Positions 17,105 to 27,815 are shown, counted from the first letter of the stretch. The stretch is 64,000 nucleotides of DNA from Helicobacter pylori NCTC 11637 = CCUG 17874 = ATCC 43504 = JCM 12093 (GCF_900478295.1 NZ_LS483488.1:372001-436000); one strand, 5' to 3'. Numbers and translations: made by a program. Notes: generated by a model not told the origin, from the sequence alone.

Positions 17105-18425
17105 TAATCAATGCATTAACAAACAAATCAGTATTACAAGAGATATTTTAGAGCATTTTTTTGATAACGCCAACAACCAAGACGAAGTAGATATGAGGGG
17201 TATCTTATCTAACTATAACGATAAAGTTAGCATCCTCTTAGCAACAGATCCTAGACTTGGTGGAGGAATTAAGAGAATCATTAATGCAGAAACTGATAAA
17301 ATAAAAGAAACCCGATTGGATTATGAGTTAAAAATTGATGATATTCTGCTTTTTACTTATATATCTTATAAAAAATACACATTAGAAATCATTTTACCCA
17401 CTGATACAAGATACAATGTTTTAAATGGCTTAATCAGTAATAGCAAGCATTTATTGGTTTTTGGTGAGAATGAAACGAGTCTTTTAGATGATGGTAAAAT
17501 AGATGAAAGCGTTAGAATAGATGGGGGAAAAAATATCATCCTTTATGGTGTTCCTGGTAGTGGCAAAAGTTATACTTTACAAAGAGATTATTGCAATGAT
17601 AATAGTGTGGTAGAAAAGATAGTGTTCCATCCTGATTATTCTTATAGTGATTTTGTGGGACAGATTATGCCAAGCGTGAATGATGGCGGTATCGTTAGTT
17701 ATAAATTTAATCCTGGACCTTTTACAAACATCCTAAAAAAAGCGTATCATAACCCACAAACTAAGCATGTCCTAGTGATTGATGAAATCAATCGTGGTAA
17801 TGCGCCTGCCATATTTGGAGAAATTTTTCAACTTCTTGATAGGCTTAAACATGACAAAGGTGGCTTTAAAAAAGGCTCTAGTGAGTATGCTATCAATAAT
17901 ATGGATATTGCAAATATTGTCCATAACGATAAAAATGCAAGTATAAGAATCCCATCAAATTTATGGATAATCGCTACAATGAATACGAGCGATCAAAATG
18001 TATTCACACTAGATACTGCTTTTCAGCGTAGATTTGCTATGCAACTCATTGAGAATTCCTTTGAAAATGTTGATAATGGTTTTAAAAATATGAAAATTTT
18101 AGACACTGATATTACTTGGCAAAAATTTTGCACCACCATCAATGAAAAAATAGCTCAAAACAACGAGGGGCTGAGTTCTATGGAGGATAAGCGGTTTGGC
18201 GTTTATTTTGTGAATATTGATGATCTAAAGAGCAAAGAAAATTTTGCACATAAAGTCATCAAATACCTTTGGGACGATGTCTTTAAATTTGATAGAAATA
18301 TCATATTTGATACTACAAAATTTAATACGCTTGAAGCTGTTGTGAAGAATTTTACCAAAGAAAAAGGCAGAACCCAATTTGATATTTTTAGCGATGGTGT
18401 GAAAGAACTTTTATTTGATGTTTGA
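17079..18425 (+). CDS. McrB-like AAA+ NTPase subunit of restriction complex
   Basis: A 448-aa protein with an N-terminal DNA-binding or recognition part (1-140) and a McrB-type AAA+ domain: Walker A GVPGSGKSYTL (near 160), Walker B VLVIDEINRGNAPAIFGEIF (near 230), and the sensor region IATMNTSDQNVFTLDTAFQRRF (near 300). McrB proteins are GTP-driven motors that load the nuclease McrC. The operon resembles LlaJI-type systems, in which methylases protect the site and a McrBC-like pair restricts it. The start at 17079 lies inside the preceding gene and the stop overlaps the next gene. Confidence 0.9.
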   Translation: MKVYLRKIDNQCINKQISITRDILEHFFDNANNQDEVDMRGILSNYNDKVSILLATDPRLGGGIKRIINAETDKIKETRLDYELKIDDILLFTYISYKKYTLEIILPTDTRYNVLNGLISNSKHLLVFGENETSLLDDGKIDESVRIDGGKNIILYGVPGSGKSYTLQRDYCNDNSVVEKIVFHPDYSYSDFVGQIMPSVNDGGIVSYKFNPGPFTNILKKAYHNPQTKHVLVIDEINRGNAPAIFGEIFQLLDRLKHDKGGFKKGSSEYAINNMDIANIVHNDKNASIRIPSNLWIIATMNTSDQNVFTLDTAFQRRFAMQLIENSFENVDNGFKNMKILDTDITWQKFCTTINEKIAQNNEGLSSMEDKRFGVYFVNIDDLKSKENFAHKVIKYLWDDVFKFDRNIIFDTTKFNTLEAVVKNFTKEKGRTQFDIFSDGVKELLFDV

Positions 18426-19632
18426 TTTAAAAAAGTGCTGTTTTACAGACAATAAATTGAACGACAATTTTGTAGGCATTAGAAGTATCAATAATGATTT
18501 ACAAATTTGTTTCCCATTAGGATTTGATATAAGCGATGATAAAAACATTAGAGCAGATATAAAAAATCTTATTTCTATTCTTTTAGAATATAATAAAACA
18601 ATTGTATGTGAAAATTTGTTAAATAATAAAAATGGGATTATAAGATCAAATTTTCCACTCACAGCGTATAAAAATGTCATAGAATATTTTTTATCGCATG
18701 GTTATTATACAGAAAATAAAAGTTATTATGAAAATAGTGCAAAAGGTAAAATAAATTTTTCCAAAACGATTAAGAAAAACAGACCTATTATTCAAACTTT
18801 TAACAATAAAAACTCTTGTGTCTATACTCGTTTTCAAGTTAAAAGGAAAATGGTAAATGAAAATGAATTGATAACAGCGATAAACAAATATTGTGTGCAT
18901 GAAGCGTTTTCTAAATTTGGTTTTGTGTTTAGCTCGTTTATGCCACCAATATTCAAACTACCTGCTGATAAAAATTATTGCATTTATCTGCTTGAAAACA
19001 GGTTAAACAGCACATTTAATGATGACAGGAAAATCCTTTTTCAATCTATGAAAAATATTCTTTTACAAGATGATAATACTTTGGATAAGACTGATTTTAA
19101 ATTTGGAACATATAATTTTTATGTTATTTGGGAAAGAATGATAGACAAGGCATTTGGTATAAAAAATAAAGAAGTTTATTTTCCTAAAACAAAATGGAAT
19201 TTGCGGTGCTCCGATCAAAAACCTGATTATTTATTGCAACCAGATAGCATCATGCTGTTTGACGATAGAATTTACATATTAGATGCAAAATATTATAAAT
19301 ATGGTATAAGTGGGGTTGCAAGCGATTTACCCAGTAGTGCATCCATCATAAAACAGATTGTTTATGGTGAATATGTGGCAAAACTAGAAACAAAAAAAGA
19401 GATTCACAATATCTTTTTAATGCCATTCAACAGATTTAACAATCCGCTAAAATTGAGTAATATTTTTGAGAATATAGGTTTTGCAAATGGAGAGTGGAGA
19501 GGTAATCTGAAACAATATGAAAATATACAAGGAATTTTAATGGACACTAAATTTTTAATGCAAAATTATAACAAGAAATCCAATGATCTTTTAAAATTAC
19601 TAGCAAAAAATGTGGAAGAAACTAAAATATAA
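18415..19632 (+). CDS. McrC/LlaJI-like restriction endonuclease subunit
   Basis: A 405-aa protein with a LlaJI-type N-terminal region (FVGIRSINNDLQICFPLG, residues 18-35) and a C-terminal PD-(D/E)xK nuclease: KPDYLLQP, an intervening strand, then YILDAKYYKYG (near 295-305), giving the D and D-x-K catalytic set. In McrBC-like enzymes this subunit cuts DNA when driven by the NTPase. The gene overlaps the McrB-like gene by 11 bases and ends 81 bases before convergent pseI. It closes the four-gene island. Confidence 0.88.
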   Translation: MMFDLKKCCFTDNKLNDNFVGIRSINNDLQICFPLGFDISDDKNIRADIKNLISILLEYNKTIVCENLLNNKNGIIRSNFPLTAYKNVIEYFLSHGYYTENKSYYENSAKGKINFSKTIKKNRPIIQTFNNKNSCVYTRFQVKRKMVNENELITAINKYCVHEAFSKFGFVFSSFMPPIFKLPADKNYCIYLLENRLNSTFNDDRKILFQSMKNILLQDDNTLDKTDFKFGTYNFYVIWERMIDKAFGIKNKEVYFPKTKWNLRCSDQKPDYLLQPDSIMLFDDRIYILDAKYYKYGISGVASDLPSSASIIKQIVYGEYVAKLETKKEIHNIFLMPFNRFNNPLKLSNIFENIGFANGEWRGNLKQYENIQGILMDTKFLMQNYNKKSNDLLKLLAKNVEETKI

Positions 19633-19712
19633 TTTTTAAAAATTTTAGTCTAAAATCAAATCTAAAACCATAAAACAAAATTTAAAACCCCCATTTTTTA
19701 ATCAAAACAAAC

Positions 19713-20735
19713 CTACAGTGAGCGTTCTATATCATCAACGCTTAAAGGGGTGTTGGCTTTTAAAAATTTTGATGCCTTTTGGCCTAAAATTTCTTTATAG
19801 AATTTAGGGTGTAAGCCAAGGTTGGGGCGTAAGGCTTTGATATTGTTTTCAGTCAATGCTTCGCCTTTTTGAATATCCTTAATAACAAATAAAGAGCGCA
19901 TAAAGAATCTTCGCTCCTCTAAAGTCTTTGGATTGATTTTAGGCTCTTTTTCGCCTAAGGCTAAAACGCTTTGTTTGATCGCTTCAACCATGCTTTTAAA
20001 TCCGTTAAAATCCATGCTAAAAGCGCTGTCTGGGGTTTGTAAGGATTTGTTTAAAATGAAATGCTTTTCTATCATGCTCGCTCCTAAAGTGGTGGCTAGA
20101 ATGGGGCAAAGAGAGCCAATCGTGTGATCGCTCAAGCCAAATTTAACGCCAAAGGTTTCGCCTAATTTAACCATGCTTAATAGGTTAGCGTCTTCTATTT
20201 GGCTGGGATAAGCGCTCACGCATTTTAAAAGGGTGATGTCAAAATTATTCACTCCTCTGCACAAAGAAATAGCGTCTTGTAATTCGGTGTGTGTAGCGAT
20301 ACCGCTAGAAAGGATAATGGGCTTTTGTGTGCGAGCGGCCTTTTCAATCAAGTCTAAATCAACGATTTCAAAACTAGCGATTTTATACATGGGGCAATTT
20401 AGGCTCTCTAAAAGCTCTAAGGCTTTTGAACTAAAAGGCGAGCTAAAAATGCCCAAATCAAGCTTTCTAGCCAACTCAAACAATTCCGCATGCCACTCTA
20501 GGGGGGTAGAAGCCTTTTGATACAATTCATACAGATTTTCTTTATCCCATAAAGTGCCTTGAATGATGAAAGGATCTTCTTTGGAGTTTAAAGTCATGCA
20601 ACTTGGCGTGTAGGTTTGGAGCTTGACAAAATCCGCGCCGCTTTCCTTAATGGCATGAAGGCTTTCTTTGGCTAGGTTTAAATCCTGGTTATGATTAGCA
20701 CTCAATTCAGCGACAATTTTAGGGCGTTGTAACAT
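19713..20735 (-). CDS. pseI: pseudaminic acid synthase (NeuB family)
   Basis: PseI condenses a modified hexose with phosphoenolpyruvate to make pseudaminic acid, the sugar that decorates H. pylori flagellin. The 340-aa protein has an N-terminal NeuB barrel (IVAELSANHNQDLNLAKE, then FVKLQTYTP, SSPFSSKALELL, KIASFEIVD, LSDHTIGS) and a C-terminal SAF/antifreeze-like domain from about 280 (LTENNIKALRPNLGLHPK). It follows the ABC ATPase gene by 4 bases in a leftward lnt-ATPase-pseI operon. The choice of PseI over sialic acid synthase rests on knowledge of H. pylori. Confidence 0.9.
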   Translation of the reverse strand: MLQRPKIVAELSANHNQDLNLAKESLHAIKESGADFVKLQTYTPSCMTLNSKEDPFIIQGTLWDKENLYELYQKASTPLEWHAELFELARKLDLGIFSSPFSSKALELLESLNCPMYKIASFEIVDLDLIEKAARTQKPIILSSGIATHTELQDAISLCRGVNNFDITLLKCVSAYPSQIEDANLLSMVKLGETFGVKFGLSDHTIGSLCPILATTLGASMIEKHFILNKSLQTPDSAFSMDFNGFKSMVEAIKQSVLALGEKEPKINPKTLEERRFFMRSLFVIKDIQKGEALTENNIKALRPNLGLHPKFYKEILGQKASKFLKANTPLSVDDIERSL

Positions 20736-20739
20736 TTTT

Positions 20740-21381
20740 TTATTTTTCCTTAATCAAAACTTCTTTTTCTAAGCGATAGACTTGAGAGCAAGTGAAGGCT
20801 AAATGCTCATCATGCGTGGCTAAAACTAACGCCCCTTCTTTTTCTGTAATGTAATTTTGCAGCATGCTGATGACTTGATTAGCGCTAGTGGTGTCTAAAT
20901 TTCCGGTGGGTTCATCAGCGATAATGATTTTAGGTTTTTTAGAAAGCACTCTGGCGATGCTTAAACGTTGTTGTTGGCCACCGCTCAATTCACCCACGCC
21001 TTGTTTTAGGGTGTGGGCTATGCCTAATTGTTCTAAAAGGGAATGATTTATTTCTTGCTTGGCTAGGATGGAAGCGACTTGCAAGTTTTCTAAAGCGCTA
21101 AAACCCTTAAAAAGGTAATGCGATTGGAAGATTATGCCCACTTTTAAGCGCCGTAATTCCAAAAGTTTTTTGGAATTTAAGGCATAAATATCCTGGTGTT
21201 CTAACAAGCTAATCGTCCCACTATCCGGTTTTAGCATGGTGGCTAAATGGTTTAGAAGCGTGCTTTTACCGCTCCCGCTCACGCCTAAAATCGCCAAGCT
21301 TTCTTTGGGCTTGATGCGTAAATTCACGCCGTTATAAAGAGGCTTTTCAAAAGCATGAGAAATATTAATCGCTTTAATCAT
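20740..21381 (-). CDS. LolD-like ABC transporter ATP-binding protein
   Basis: A 213-aa ATPase with Walker A GVSGSGKST, Q-loop in IIFQSHYLFKGFS, signature LSGGQQQRLSIA, Walker B IIIADEPTGNLD and H-loop ATHDEH. It resembles the LolD/MacB subfamily, which extracts lipoproteins or works with mechanotransmission transporters. No permease gene is adjacent, so its partner must lie elsewhere. It overlaps lnt by one base, linking it to lipoprotein maturation, which supports a LolD role. Confidence 0.85.
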   Translation of the reverse strand: MIKAINISHAFEKPLYNGVNLRIKPKESLAILGVSGSGKSTLLNHLATMLKPDSGTISLLEHQDIYALNSKKLLELRRLKVGIIFQSHYLFKGFSALENLQVASILAKQEINHSLLEQLGIAHTLKQGVGELSGGQQQRLSIARVLSKKPKIIIADEPTGNLDTTSANQVISMLQNYITEKEGALVLATHDEHLAFTCSQVYRLEKEVLIKEK

Positions 21382-22655
21382 TATCGTTTCCTAAAAAGAA
21401 TATCACCCAATAAACTAGGGTTTAGAATGTAAGAAGTTGAAAAGTTCGCGCTGTGCAAGATGATTTTATCATAACGCCTTGCATAGTATTTTAAAAGCGT
21501 TTTTTGTAAGGTGGGTTCAATGCTTGGGCTAAACCATGCGTTATTGCTCATCACTATAAAAATTTTTGAAGGGCTGTTTGAATAAGCGGGTTTGGAAGTG
21601 CCTTCATAGCAAATCAGGGGGCGAAAAGTAAAATCGTCTAATGTGAAATCGCTGAAATTGGAAGCGTTGCGGTATAAATAAGCGCTCTCGCCAAAAAAGA
21701 GCTTTTCAAGGGGTTTTTGAAGAAACTTGGGTAAAGGCATGGTTTCGCCAAAGGGGGCTAAAACCACTTTATCAGCGATCTGAACGCTTTCTTTAGAAAA
21801 TAAAAACGAGCTGTTATAAAGGTTATAGCCTTGAGTGCGCAATGTCCCTATTAAAATAGCAATATTACCGCTTAAATCTTCTAGTTTAGCTTTAAAGGGG
21901 GAGTTTTCTAAAGCGATGGGGTAGGCGGTCTCTGGAAAAACAATCAAGGTTTTTTGCTTGCTTTGAGCGAGCTTGATTTCTTTAAGAATGTTGTTTTCAA
22001 TATCGTTAAGGTAGTTTGAGTCAAATTTCACATCTTGGGGCGTTTTTGTAGAGACTAGTTCAATATTTCCAACCTTTTTTAAATCGCTTGTTTTAAAACC
22101 ATTAAAATCCAACGCGCCAAGCAACAATAAAACCCCTATGATCCTATATTTTTTAAGATTTTGAGCACTCAAAAAAATGCAAGCTAAAAAAACAAGCCCT
22201 AGCGATAATTTATCCACTCTAAACACGCTATAAGAAAAAAAGCTATCCGGGACTAACCAATCAAATCCAAAAGGGTGGATAAAACTAGAGCCTAAAAAAC
22301 TCAAAAGCCTGAAATAGGGGTTTTCAAAATAGAGCAACAAATAAAATAAAACCCCATAAACTAACGCTATTAAGATAATGATTAAGGGCAATAAATAAGT
22401 GAAATCCGAGTAGCGAAAGCTTAAAGCGCACCAATAAAACAATAACGCTCCCACAAAAAACCCCAAAGCAAAAGCGCTATTTCTAGGGGTTTTTAAAAAC
22501 GCCAGCATGCTTAAAGGGGCTAATAGGCTTGTGAGTGTGATAGAAATATAGGGGTTTTCAATTGCATAAGCGTCCAAAACAGCGTTCACATACACGCTTG
22601 AAACAAACATGCACGCCAATAACAAAGCGTTTTGATTGAACAAAATAAGACGCAT
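21381..22655 (-). CDS. lnt: apolipoprotein N-acyltransferase
   Basis: Lnt adds the third acyl chain to lipoproteins in the inner membrane. The 424-aa protein has about six N-terminal membrane segments, then a periplasmic nitrilase-like domain with the Glu in [11 protein letters not shown] (near 225), Lys in [18 protein letters not shown], and Cys in [15 protein letters not shown] (near 348). It is about 90 residues shorter than the E. coli enzyme, and the usual C-terminal membrane segment is not obvious. It is the first gene of a leftward operon with a TATAAT box at 22691-22696. Confidence 0.9.
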   Translation of the reverse strand: MRLILFNQNALLLACMFVSSVYVNAVLDAYAIENPYISITLTSLLAPLSMLAFLKTPRNSAFALGFFVGALLFYWCALSFRYSDFTYLLPLIIILIALVYGVLFYLLLYFENPYFRLLSFLGSSFIHPFGFDWLVPDSFFSYSVFRVDKLSLGLVFLACIFLSAQNLKKYRIIGVLLLLGALDFNGFKTSDLKKVGNIELVSTKTPQDVKFDSNYLNDIENNILKEIKLAQSKQKTLIVFPETAYPIALENSPFKAKLEDLSGNIAILIGTLRTQGYNLYNSSFLFSKESVQIADKVVLAPFGETMPLPKFLQKPLEKLFFGESAYLYRNASNFSDFTLDDFTFRPLICYEGTSKPAYSNSPSKIFIVMSNNAWFSPSIEPTLQKTLLKYYARRYDKIILHSANFSTSYILNPSLLGDILFRKR

Positions 22656-22690
22656 GGCTAAATTTTGAAACCTTGAGATTGTTTTAGTGT

Positions 22691-22696
22691 ATTATA
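22691..22696 (-). promoter_or_regulatory. -10 element for the lnt operon
   Basis: ATTATA on the + strand reads TATAAT on the minus strand, 36 bases upstream of the lnt start codon. Confidence 0.55.
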
Positions 22697-22858
22697 GCTA
22701 TATTTTAATTTAAGAATTTTAGATTGATTTTTTTAAGGGTAGTTTTTTTTAAGTTGTGTTATTATTTTCAAATTTCAAGTGAGCGTGGATTGATAGCGTT
22801 AAAAATTATAGGCGTTTTTGGGGCGTTTTTGAGCGCTCACTATCTTTATGCGAGATAT

Positions 22859-23584
22859 ATGAGAGAAAGGTTTGGGTTTAGGGTGAATTATATTGATTTG
22901 GCGTTACTTGTGGTGGTGGTAGCCTTTGGGATTAGGGGATTTTATCATGGCTTTGTGAGTGAAGTGGCGGGGATTTTAGGGATTGTGCTTGGCGTGTATT
23001 TAGCGTCTCGCTACTCTGTGGCTGTTGGGCATTTATTTTCACAACATTTGTATGATCTAAAGAATGAGACCATGATGAATCTTGTTGGTTTCTTGCTAGT
23101 GTTAGCGTCTATTTGGGTGTTTTTTTTAGCTTTTGGAGTGTTGCTAGGCAAGGTGTTAGTCTTTAGTGGGTTAGGCATTATAGACAAAGCGTTGGGGTTT
23201 ATTTTTTCATGTTTAAAGACTTTTTTAGTGCTTTCTTTTATCCTTTATGCGCTCTCTAAAATGGAAGTGATGAAAGACGCTAACGCCTATTTGCAAGAAA
23301 AAAGCGCTTTTTTTTCTACCATGAAAAGCGTTGCCAGTAAGATCATGCGCCTTGATGGCGTCAAACATGTGGAGCAAAACCTTAAAGACAACCTTGAAGA
23401 AATGAGCGATGAAGTCAAAAATAAAGAATCTTTTAATAAAAATAAAGAGTCTTTTAATAAAGCGATGGATAAGGGCGTGGAATCTTTAAAAGAAAAGGCT
23501 AAAGATTTGCCTAAAAACATGCTAGATCCAAAAGCTAACCAAACCCCACCAAACCCCACCCCATCTAATAAAGAACCCCTATAA
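22859..23584 (+). CDS. CvpA-family membrane protein
   Basis: A CvpA-type membrane protein of about 241 aa from this ATG; the family core begins at VNYIDLALLVVVVAFGIRGF and has four membrane segments. The C-terminal third is charged, with a direct repeat NKESFN-KNKESFN and a proline-rich end (NQTPPNPTPSNKE). The frame could begin at a TTG at 22724 or a GTG at 22883; no site has a strong ribosome-binding sequence, and 22859 is a compromise. CvpA is linked to purine-dependent growth and colicin V in E. coli; the role here is unknown. lysS starts 9 bases later. Confidence 0.8.
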   Translation: MRERFGFRVNYIDLALLVVVVAFGIRGFYHGFVSEVAGILGIVLGVYLASRYSVAVGHLFSQHLYDLKNETMMNLVGFLLVLASIWVFFLAFGVLLGKVLVFSGLGIIDKALGFIFSCLKTFLVLSFILYALSKMEVMKDANAYLQEKSAFFSTMKSVASKIMRLDGVKHVEQNLKDNLEEMSDEVKNKESFNKNKESFNKAMDKGVESLKEKAKDLPKNMLDPKANQTPPNPTPSNKEPL

Positions 23585-23593
23585 AGGCATCAC

Positions 23594-25099
23594 ATGTTTT
23601 CTAACCAATACATCCAACAACGCATCCATAAAGCCAATAGCTTGAGAGAAGAAGGGAAAAACCCTTATCAAAATGGCTTGAAACGAAGCCTCACCAACGC
23701 CGCTTTTTTAGAAAAATACGCTTATGTTAAGGATTTAGAAGAGCCTAAAGACAAAGAAAAATGCGAGAGTATTGTAGGGAGGGTCAAGCTTTTGCGTTTA
23801 ATGGGTAAGGCTTGTTTTATTAAAATTGAAGATGAAAGCGCGATTTTGCAAGCCTATGTTTCGCAAAATGAATTGAATGATGAATTTAAAAGCCTGAAAA
23901 AGCATTTAGAAGTGGGCGATATTGTGTTGGTGAAAGGTTTCCCTTTTGCTACCAAAACCGGTGAATTAAGCGTTCATGCCCTAGAATTTCATATTTTAAG
24001 CAAAACCATTGTGCCTTTGCCTGAAAAGTTTCATGGATTAAGCGATATAGAATTGCGTTACCGCCAGCGCTACTTGGATTTGATCGTCAATCCTAGCGTT
24101 AAAGATGTGTTTAAAAAGCGCAGTTTGATTGTTTCTAGCGTGCGGAAATTCTTTGAAATGGAAGGGTTTTTAGAAGTGGAAACCCCCATGATGCACCCCA
24201 TTCCTGGCGGGGCGAACGCAAGGCCTTTTATCACTTACCATAACGCTTTGGAGGTGGAGAGGTATTTAAGAATCGCCCCAGAATTATACCTCAAACGCTT
24301 GATTGTGGGGGGGTTTGAAGCGGTGTTTGAAATCAATCGTAATTTCAGAAATGAGGGCATGGATCACAGCCATAACCCTGAATTCACGATGATTGAGTTT
24401 TATTGGGCGTATCACACTTATGAAGATTTGATTGAACTCAGTAAGAGGCTGTTTGACTACTTGCTAAAGACTTTAAATTTAGATTCAAAAATCATTTATA
24501 ACGATATGGAAGTGGATTTCAATCAAACGAGCGTGATTTCCTATTTGGACGCATTAGAAACGATAGGGGGCATTAGTAGGGGTATTTTAGAAAAAGAAGA
24601 CAGGCTTTTGGCTTATTTGCTAGAGCAAGGCGTCAAAGTAGAGCCAAATCTCACTTATGGTAAATTGCTCGCTGAAGCGTTTGATCATTTTGTAGAGCAC
24701 CAACTCATTAACCCCACTTTTGTAACCCAATACCCTATTGAGATTAGCCCCTTAGCCAGACGCAACGATAGTAACCCTAATATTGCTGACAGGTTTGAAT
24801 TGTTTATCGCAGGGAAAGAAATCGCTAACGGCTTTAGCGAGTTGAACGATCCTTTAGATCAATTAGAACGCTTTAAAAATCAAGTGGCTGAAAAAGAGAA
24901 AGGCGATGAAGAAGCCCAATACATGGATGAAGATTATGTGTGGGCCCTAGCCCATGGAATGCCCCCAACCGCAGGGCAAGGCATAGGCATTGATAGATTA
25001 GTGATGCTATTCACTGGATCTAAAAGCATTAAAGATGTGATTTTATTCCCAGCGATGCGTCCTGTTAAAAACGATTTTAATGTGGAGAGTGAAGAATAA
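23594..25099 (+). CDS. lysS: lysyl-tRNA synthetase (class II)
   Basis: Class II LysRS charges tRNA-Lys. The 501-aa protein has an N-terminal anticodon-binding OB fold (about 50-145), motif 1 near [17 protein letters not shown], motif 2 in [19 protein letters not shown] (near 255) and motif 3 [17 protein letters not shown] (near 470). The stop codon shares a base with the glyA start, so the pair is translationally coupled. Confidence 0.97.
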   Translation: MFSNQYIQQRIHKANSLREEGKNPYQNGLKRSLTNAAFLEKYAYVKDLEEPKDKEKCESIVGRVKLLRLMGKACFIKIEDESAILQAYVSQNELNDEFKSLKKHLEVGDIVLVKGFPFATKTGELSVHALEFHILSKTIVPLPEKFHGLSDIELRYRQRYLDLIVNPSVKDVFKKRSLIVSSVRKFFEMEGFLEVETPMMHPIPGGANARPFITYHNALEVERYLRIAPELYLKRLIVGGFEAVFEINRNFRNEGMDHSHNPEFTMIEFYWAYHTYEDLIELSKRLFDYLLKTLNLDSKIIYNDMEVDFNQTSVISYLDALETIGGISRGILEKEDRLLAYLLEQGVKVEPNLTYGKLLAEAFDHFVEHQLINPTFVTQYPIEISPLARRNDSNPNIADRFELFIAGKEIANGFSELNDPLDQLERFKNQVAEKEKGDEEAQYMDEDYVWALAHGMPPTAGQGIGIDRLVMLFTGSKSIKDVILFPAMRPVKNDFNVESEE

Positions 25100-26349
25100 T
25101 GGCGTATTTTTTAGAACAAACGGATAGTGAAATTTTTGAACTTATCTTTGAAGAATACAAGCGGCAAAATGAGCATTTAGAAATGATAGCGAGCGAGAAT
25201 TACACTTTTCCTAGTGTCATGGAGGCTATGGGGAGTGTTTTAACGAATAAATACGCTGAAGGCTATCCTAACAAGCGCTATTATGGAGGCTGTGAAGTGG
25301 TGGATAAAATAGAAAGCTTAGCCATAGAAAGGGCTAAAAAGCTTTTTAATTGCCAGTTCGCTAACGTGCAAGCGCATTCAGGCTCACAAGCCAATAACGC
25401 TGTCTATCACGCTCTTTTAAAGCCTTATGACAAGATTTTAGGCATGGATTTAAGCTGTGGAGGGCATTTAACGCATGGCGCTAAAGTGAGCTTAACCGGT
25501 AAGCATTATCAGAGCTTTTCTTATGGCGTGAATTTGGATGGTTATATTGATTATGAAGAAGCGCTAAAGATTGCTCAAAGCGTTAAGCCAGAAATCATTG
25601 TGTGCGGGTTTTCAGCCTATCCAAGGGAAATTGATTTTAAGAAATTTAGAGAAATCGCTGATGAAGTGGGGGCGTTACTATTGGGCGATATAGCCCATGT
25701 GGCGGGGCTTGTGGTAACTGGTGAGCATGCCCATCCTTTCCCGCATTGCCATGTGGTTTCAAGCACCACTCATAAGACCTTAAGAGGGCCTAGAGGAGGG
25801 CTTATTTTAACCAATGATGAAGAGATAGCGGCTAAGATTGATAAAGCGATTTTTCCAGGAACTCAAGGCGGGCCTTTGATGCATGTGATTGCTGCTAAAG
25901 CGGTGGGGTTTAAAGAGAATTTAAAACCAGAATTTAAAACTTACGCAAAATTAGTGAAATCTAACATGCAAGTTTTGGCTAAAGCGTTACAAGAAAAAAA
26001 CCATAAGTTAGTGAGCGGTGGCACTTCTAACCATTTGCTTTTAATGGATTTTTTAGATAAGCCTTATAGCGGGAAAGATGCTGATATTGCATTAGGGAAT
26101 GCTGGAATCACCGTGAATAAAAACACCATTCCTGGCGAAACGCGCAACCCTTTTGTAACGAGCGGGATAAGGATTGGCTCAGCGGCGTTGAGTGCAAGGG
26201 GCATGGGAGCTAAAGAATTTGAAATCATAGGGAATAAAATATCAGATATTTTGAATGATATTAATAATGTTAGTTTGCAATTGCATGTGAAAGAAGAATT
26301 GAAGGCCATGGCTAATCAATTCCCTGTGTACCAACAACCTATTTTTTAA
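25099..26349 (+). CDS. glyA: serine hydroxymethyltransferase
   Basis: PLP enzyme that interconverts serine and glycine while loading tetrahydrofolate. The 416-aa protein has [19 protein letters not shown] near the start, [20 protein letters not shown], and the PLP lysine in [16 protein letters not shown] (near 228). It starts at the ATG sharing its A with the lysS stop. Confidence 0.97.
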   Translation: MAYFLEQTDSEIFELIFEEYKRQNEHLEMIASENYTFPSVMEAMGSVLTNKYAEGYPNKRYYGGCEVVDKIESLAIERAKKLFNCQFANVQAHSGSQANNAVYHALLKPYDKILGMDLSCGGHLTHGAKVSLTGKHYQSFSYGVNLDGYIDYEEALKIAQSVKPEIIVCGFSAYPREIDFKKFREIADEVGALLLGDIAHVAGLVVTGEHAHPFPHCHVVSSTTHKTLRGPRGGLILTNDEEIAAKIDKAIFPGTQGGPLMHVIAAKAVGFKENLKPEFKTYAKLVKSNMQVLAKALQEKNHKLVSGGTSNHLLLMDFLDKPYSGKDADIALGNAGITVNKNTIPGETRNPFVTSGIRIGSAALSARGMGAKEFEIIGNKISDILNDINNVSLQLHVKEELKAMANQFPVYQQPIF

Positions 26350-26359
26350 GGGAGTCAAG

Positions 26360-26902
26360 ATGACAGAAATGGAATTAAAGCTCATTAAGATAGACACAAG
26401 CCATTATTTTGAAAAAAAACCAGGCTTGGGGGAGAGGGTGGATTATGCGGGGCGTTGCTACTATAATAAATTCCAAAGAGTGAATGCCATGCTCACAAGC
26501 TCGCTCATTCAAAAGCATTTGAAAAGGGAAATAGAAATCGCGCACAATCTCATCTTGCGTAACGATAAGGTGGAAAACATTGTGTTTGATTATAACGGGA
26601 GGAACCCGGAGCGTTTTTATCATAAGGCGCAGTTATTGCTTCGTGAGGAAGGTTTTATGAATTTTACCGCTTATAACACGAAGACGCCAGGGCATTTGCA
26701 TTTGTATGTGCATAAGGGGCATACGGAATTAGGCGAGGGTGAAAGGCTGGTTAAAACTTTGTCTATGAAATTAGCGCAAGGGTTGCCGAAAGAATGGAAG
26801 GTCTTCCCTAGCAATGAATGGCCTAAGGAATTTAATATTTTAGCTTTACCTTATGAAGTGTTTGCAAAAGAGCGAGGGAGCTCTTGGGCGAAGCATTTAT
26901 AA
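26360..26902 (+). CDS. DUF1882-type protein of unknown function
   Basis: A 180-aa soluble protein I recognise only as the conserved epsilonproteobacterial family next to glyA. It is rich in aromatic and basic residues ([32 protein letters not shown]) and has no membrane segment. An AGGGAG sequence precedes the ATG. It is the middle gene of a glyA-DUF1882-SPOR run with short gaps. Function unknown; do not assign one from neighbours. Confidence 0.85.
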   Translation: MTEMELKLIKIDTSHYFEKKPGLGERVDYAGRCYYNKFQRVNAMLTSSLIQKHLKREIEIAHNLILRNDKVENIVFDYNGRNPERFYHKAQLLLREEGFMNFTAYNTKTPGHLHLYVHKGHTELGEGERLVKTLSMKLAQGLPKEWKVFPSNEWPKEFNILALPYEVFAKERGSSWAKHL

Positions 26903-26923
26903 CCATTTTTGAAAGGATTTTTG

Positions 26924-27727
26924 ATGTCAGAAAAAGAAAGACTGAATGAAGTGATTTTAGAAGAAGAAAATAATGGGGGCGGCACTAAAAAGGTGTTTTT
27001 GATCGTGGCTATAGCCATTATCATTTTAGCGGTGCTTTTAATGGTGTTTTGGAAAAGCACGAGAGTCGCTCCTAAAGAGACTTTTTTACAAACCGATAGT
27101 GGCATGCAAAAAATAGGCAACACTAAAGACGAGAAAAAAGACGATGAGTTTGAAAGCTTGAATTTGGATCCTTCCAAGCAAGAAGACAAGCTAGACAAAG
27201 TGGCGGATAATGTTAAAAAACAAGAAAATGATGCGTTTAACATGCCCACTCAAACCGATCAAACTCAAACGGAGATGAAAACAACAGAAGAAACCAAAGA
27301 AGCTAAAAAAGAATTAAAAGCTGTTGAGCACACTAGCACTCAACAAGAATCTCAAGCTGCGGCTAAAAAAGAAACCCCCCATAAAAAGCCTAAAGCAACC
27401 CCTAAAGATAAGCAAGCTCATAAAGATAAAGATAAGCATGCGGTTAAAGAGCTAAAAGTCAAAAAAGAAGCTCATAAAGAAGTTCCTAAAAAAGCCAATT
27501 CTAAAACCACTCTCACTAAAGGGCATTATTTGCAAGTGGGGGTTTTTGCACACACGCCCAATAAAGCCTTTTTGCAAGCGTTTAACCAATTCCCCCATAA
27601 GATTGAAGATAGGGGGGCTACTAAACGCTATCTCATAGGCCCTTATAAGAGCAAGCAAGAAGCCTTAATGCATGCTGATGAAGTCAGCAAAAAAATGACT
27701 AAACCGGTTGTCATAGAAGCGCGGTAG
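26924..27727 (+). CDS. membrane-anchored SPOR-domain protein
   Basis: A 267-aa protein from the ATG at 26924 (preceded by GAAAGGA; an upstream start at 26909 is less likely). It has a short cytoplasmic end, one membrane helix (VFLIVAIAIIILAVLLMVF, near 25-45), a long lysine- and glutamate-rich linker (about 60-185) and a C-terminal SPOR domain (about 195-267; HYLQVGVFAHTPNKAFLQ, YLIGPYKSKQEA). SPOR domains bind glycan strands stripped of peptide at division sites, so a septal cell-wall role is likely. Confidence 0.9.
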   Translation: MSEKERLNEVILEEENNGGGTKKVFLIVAIAIIILAVLLMVFWKSTRVAPKETFLQTDSGMQKIGNTKDEKKDDEFESLNLDPSKQEDKLDKVADNVKKQENDAFNMPTQTDQTQTEMKTTEETKEAKKELKAVEHTSTQQESQAAAKKETPHKKPKATPKDKQAHKDKDKHAVKELKVKKEAHKEVPKKANSKTTLTKGHYLQVGVFAHTPNKAFLQAFNQFPHKIEDRGATKRYLIGPYKSKQEALMHADEVSKKMTKPVVIEAR

Positions 27728-27794
27728 GGGTTTTGAGCTAAAAATTCTTATTTCTTTCTTGGGTGTTTTTAGTGGATCGCCCAAGCTCTAAAAC

Positions 27795-27815
27795 GATGGG
27801 GTAGCTTACTCCATC
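27795..27815 (+). terminator. hairpin downstream of the SPOR-domain gene
   Basis: GATGGGGTA and TACTCCATC form a 9-bp stem (one G-T pair) with a tiny loop, 68 bases after the stop. No immediate T run, so termination is probable, not certain. The rest of 27728-28125 is AT-rich and shows no gene; a motif at 28011-28032 is the reverse complement of one at 14854-14873 with small gaps. Confidence 0.45.
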
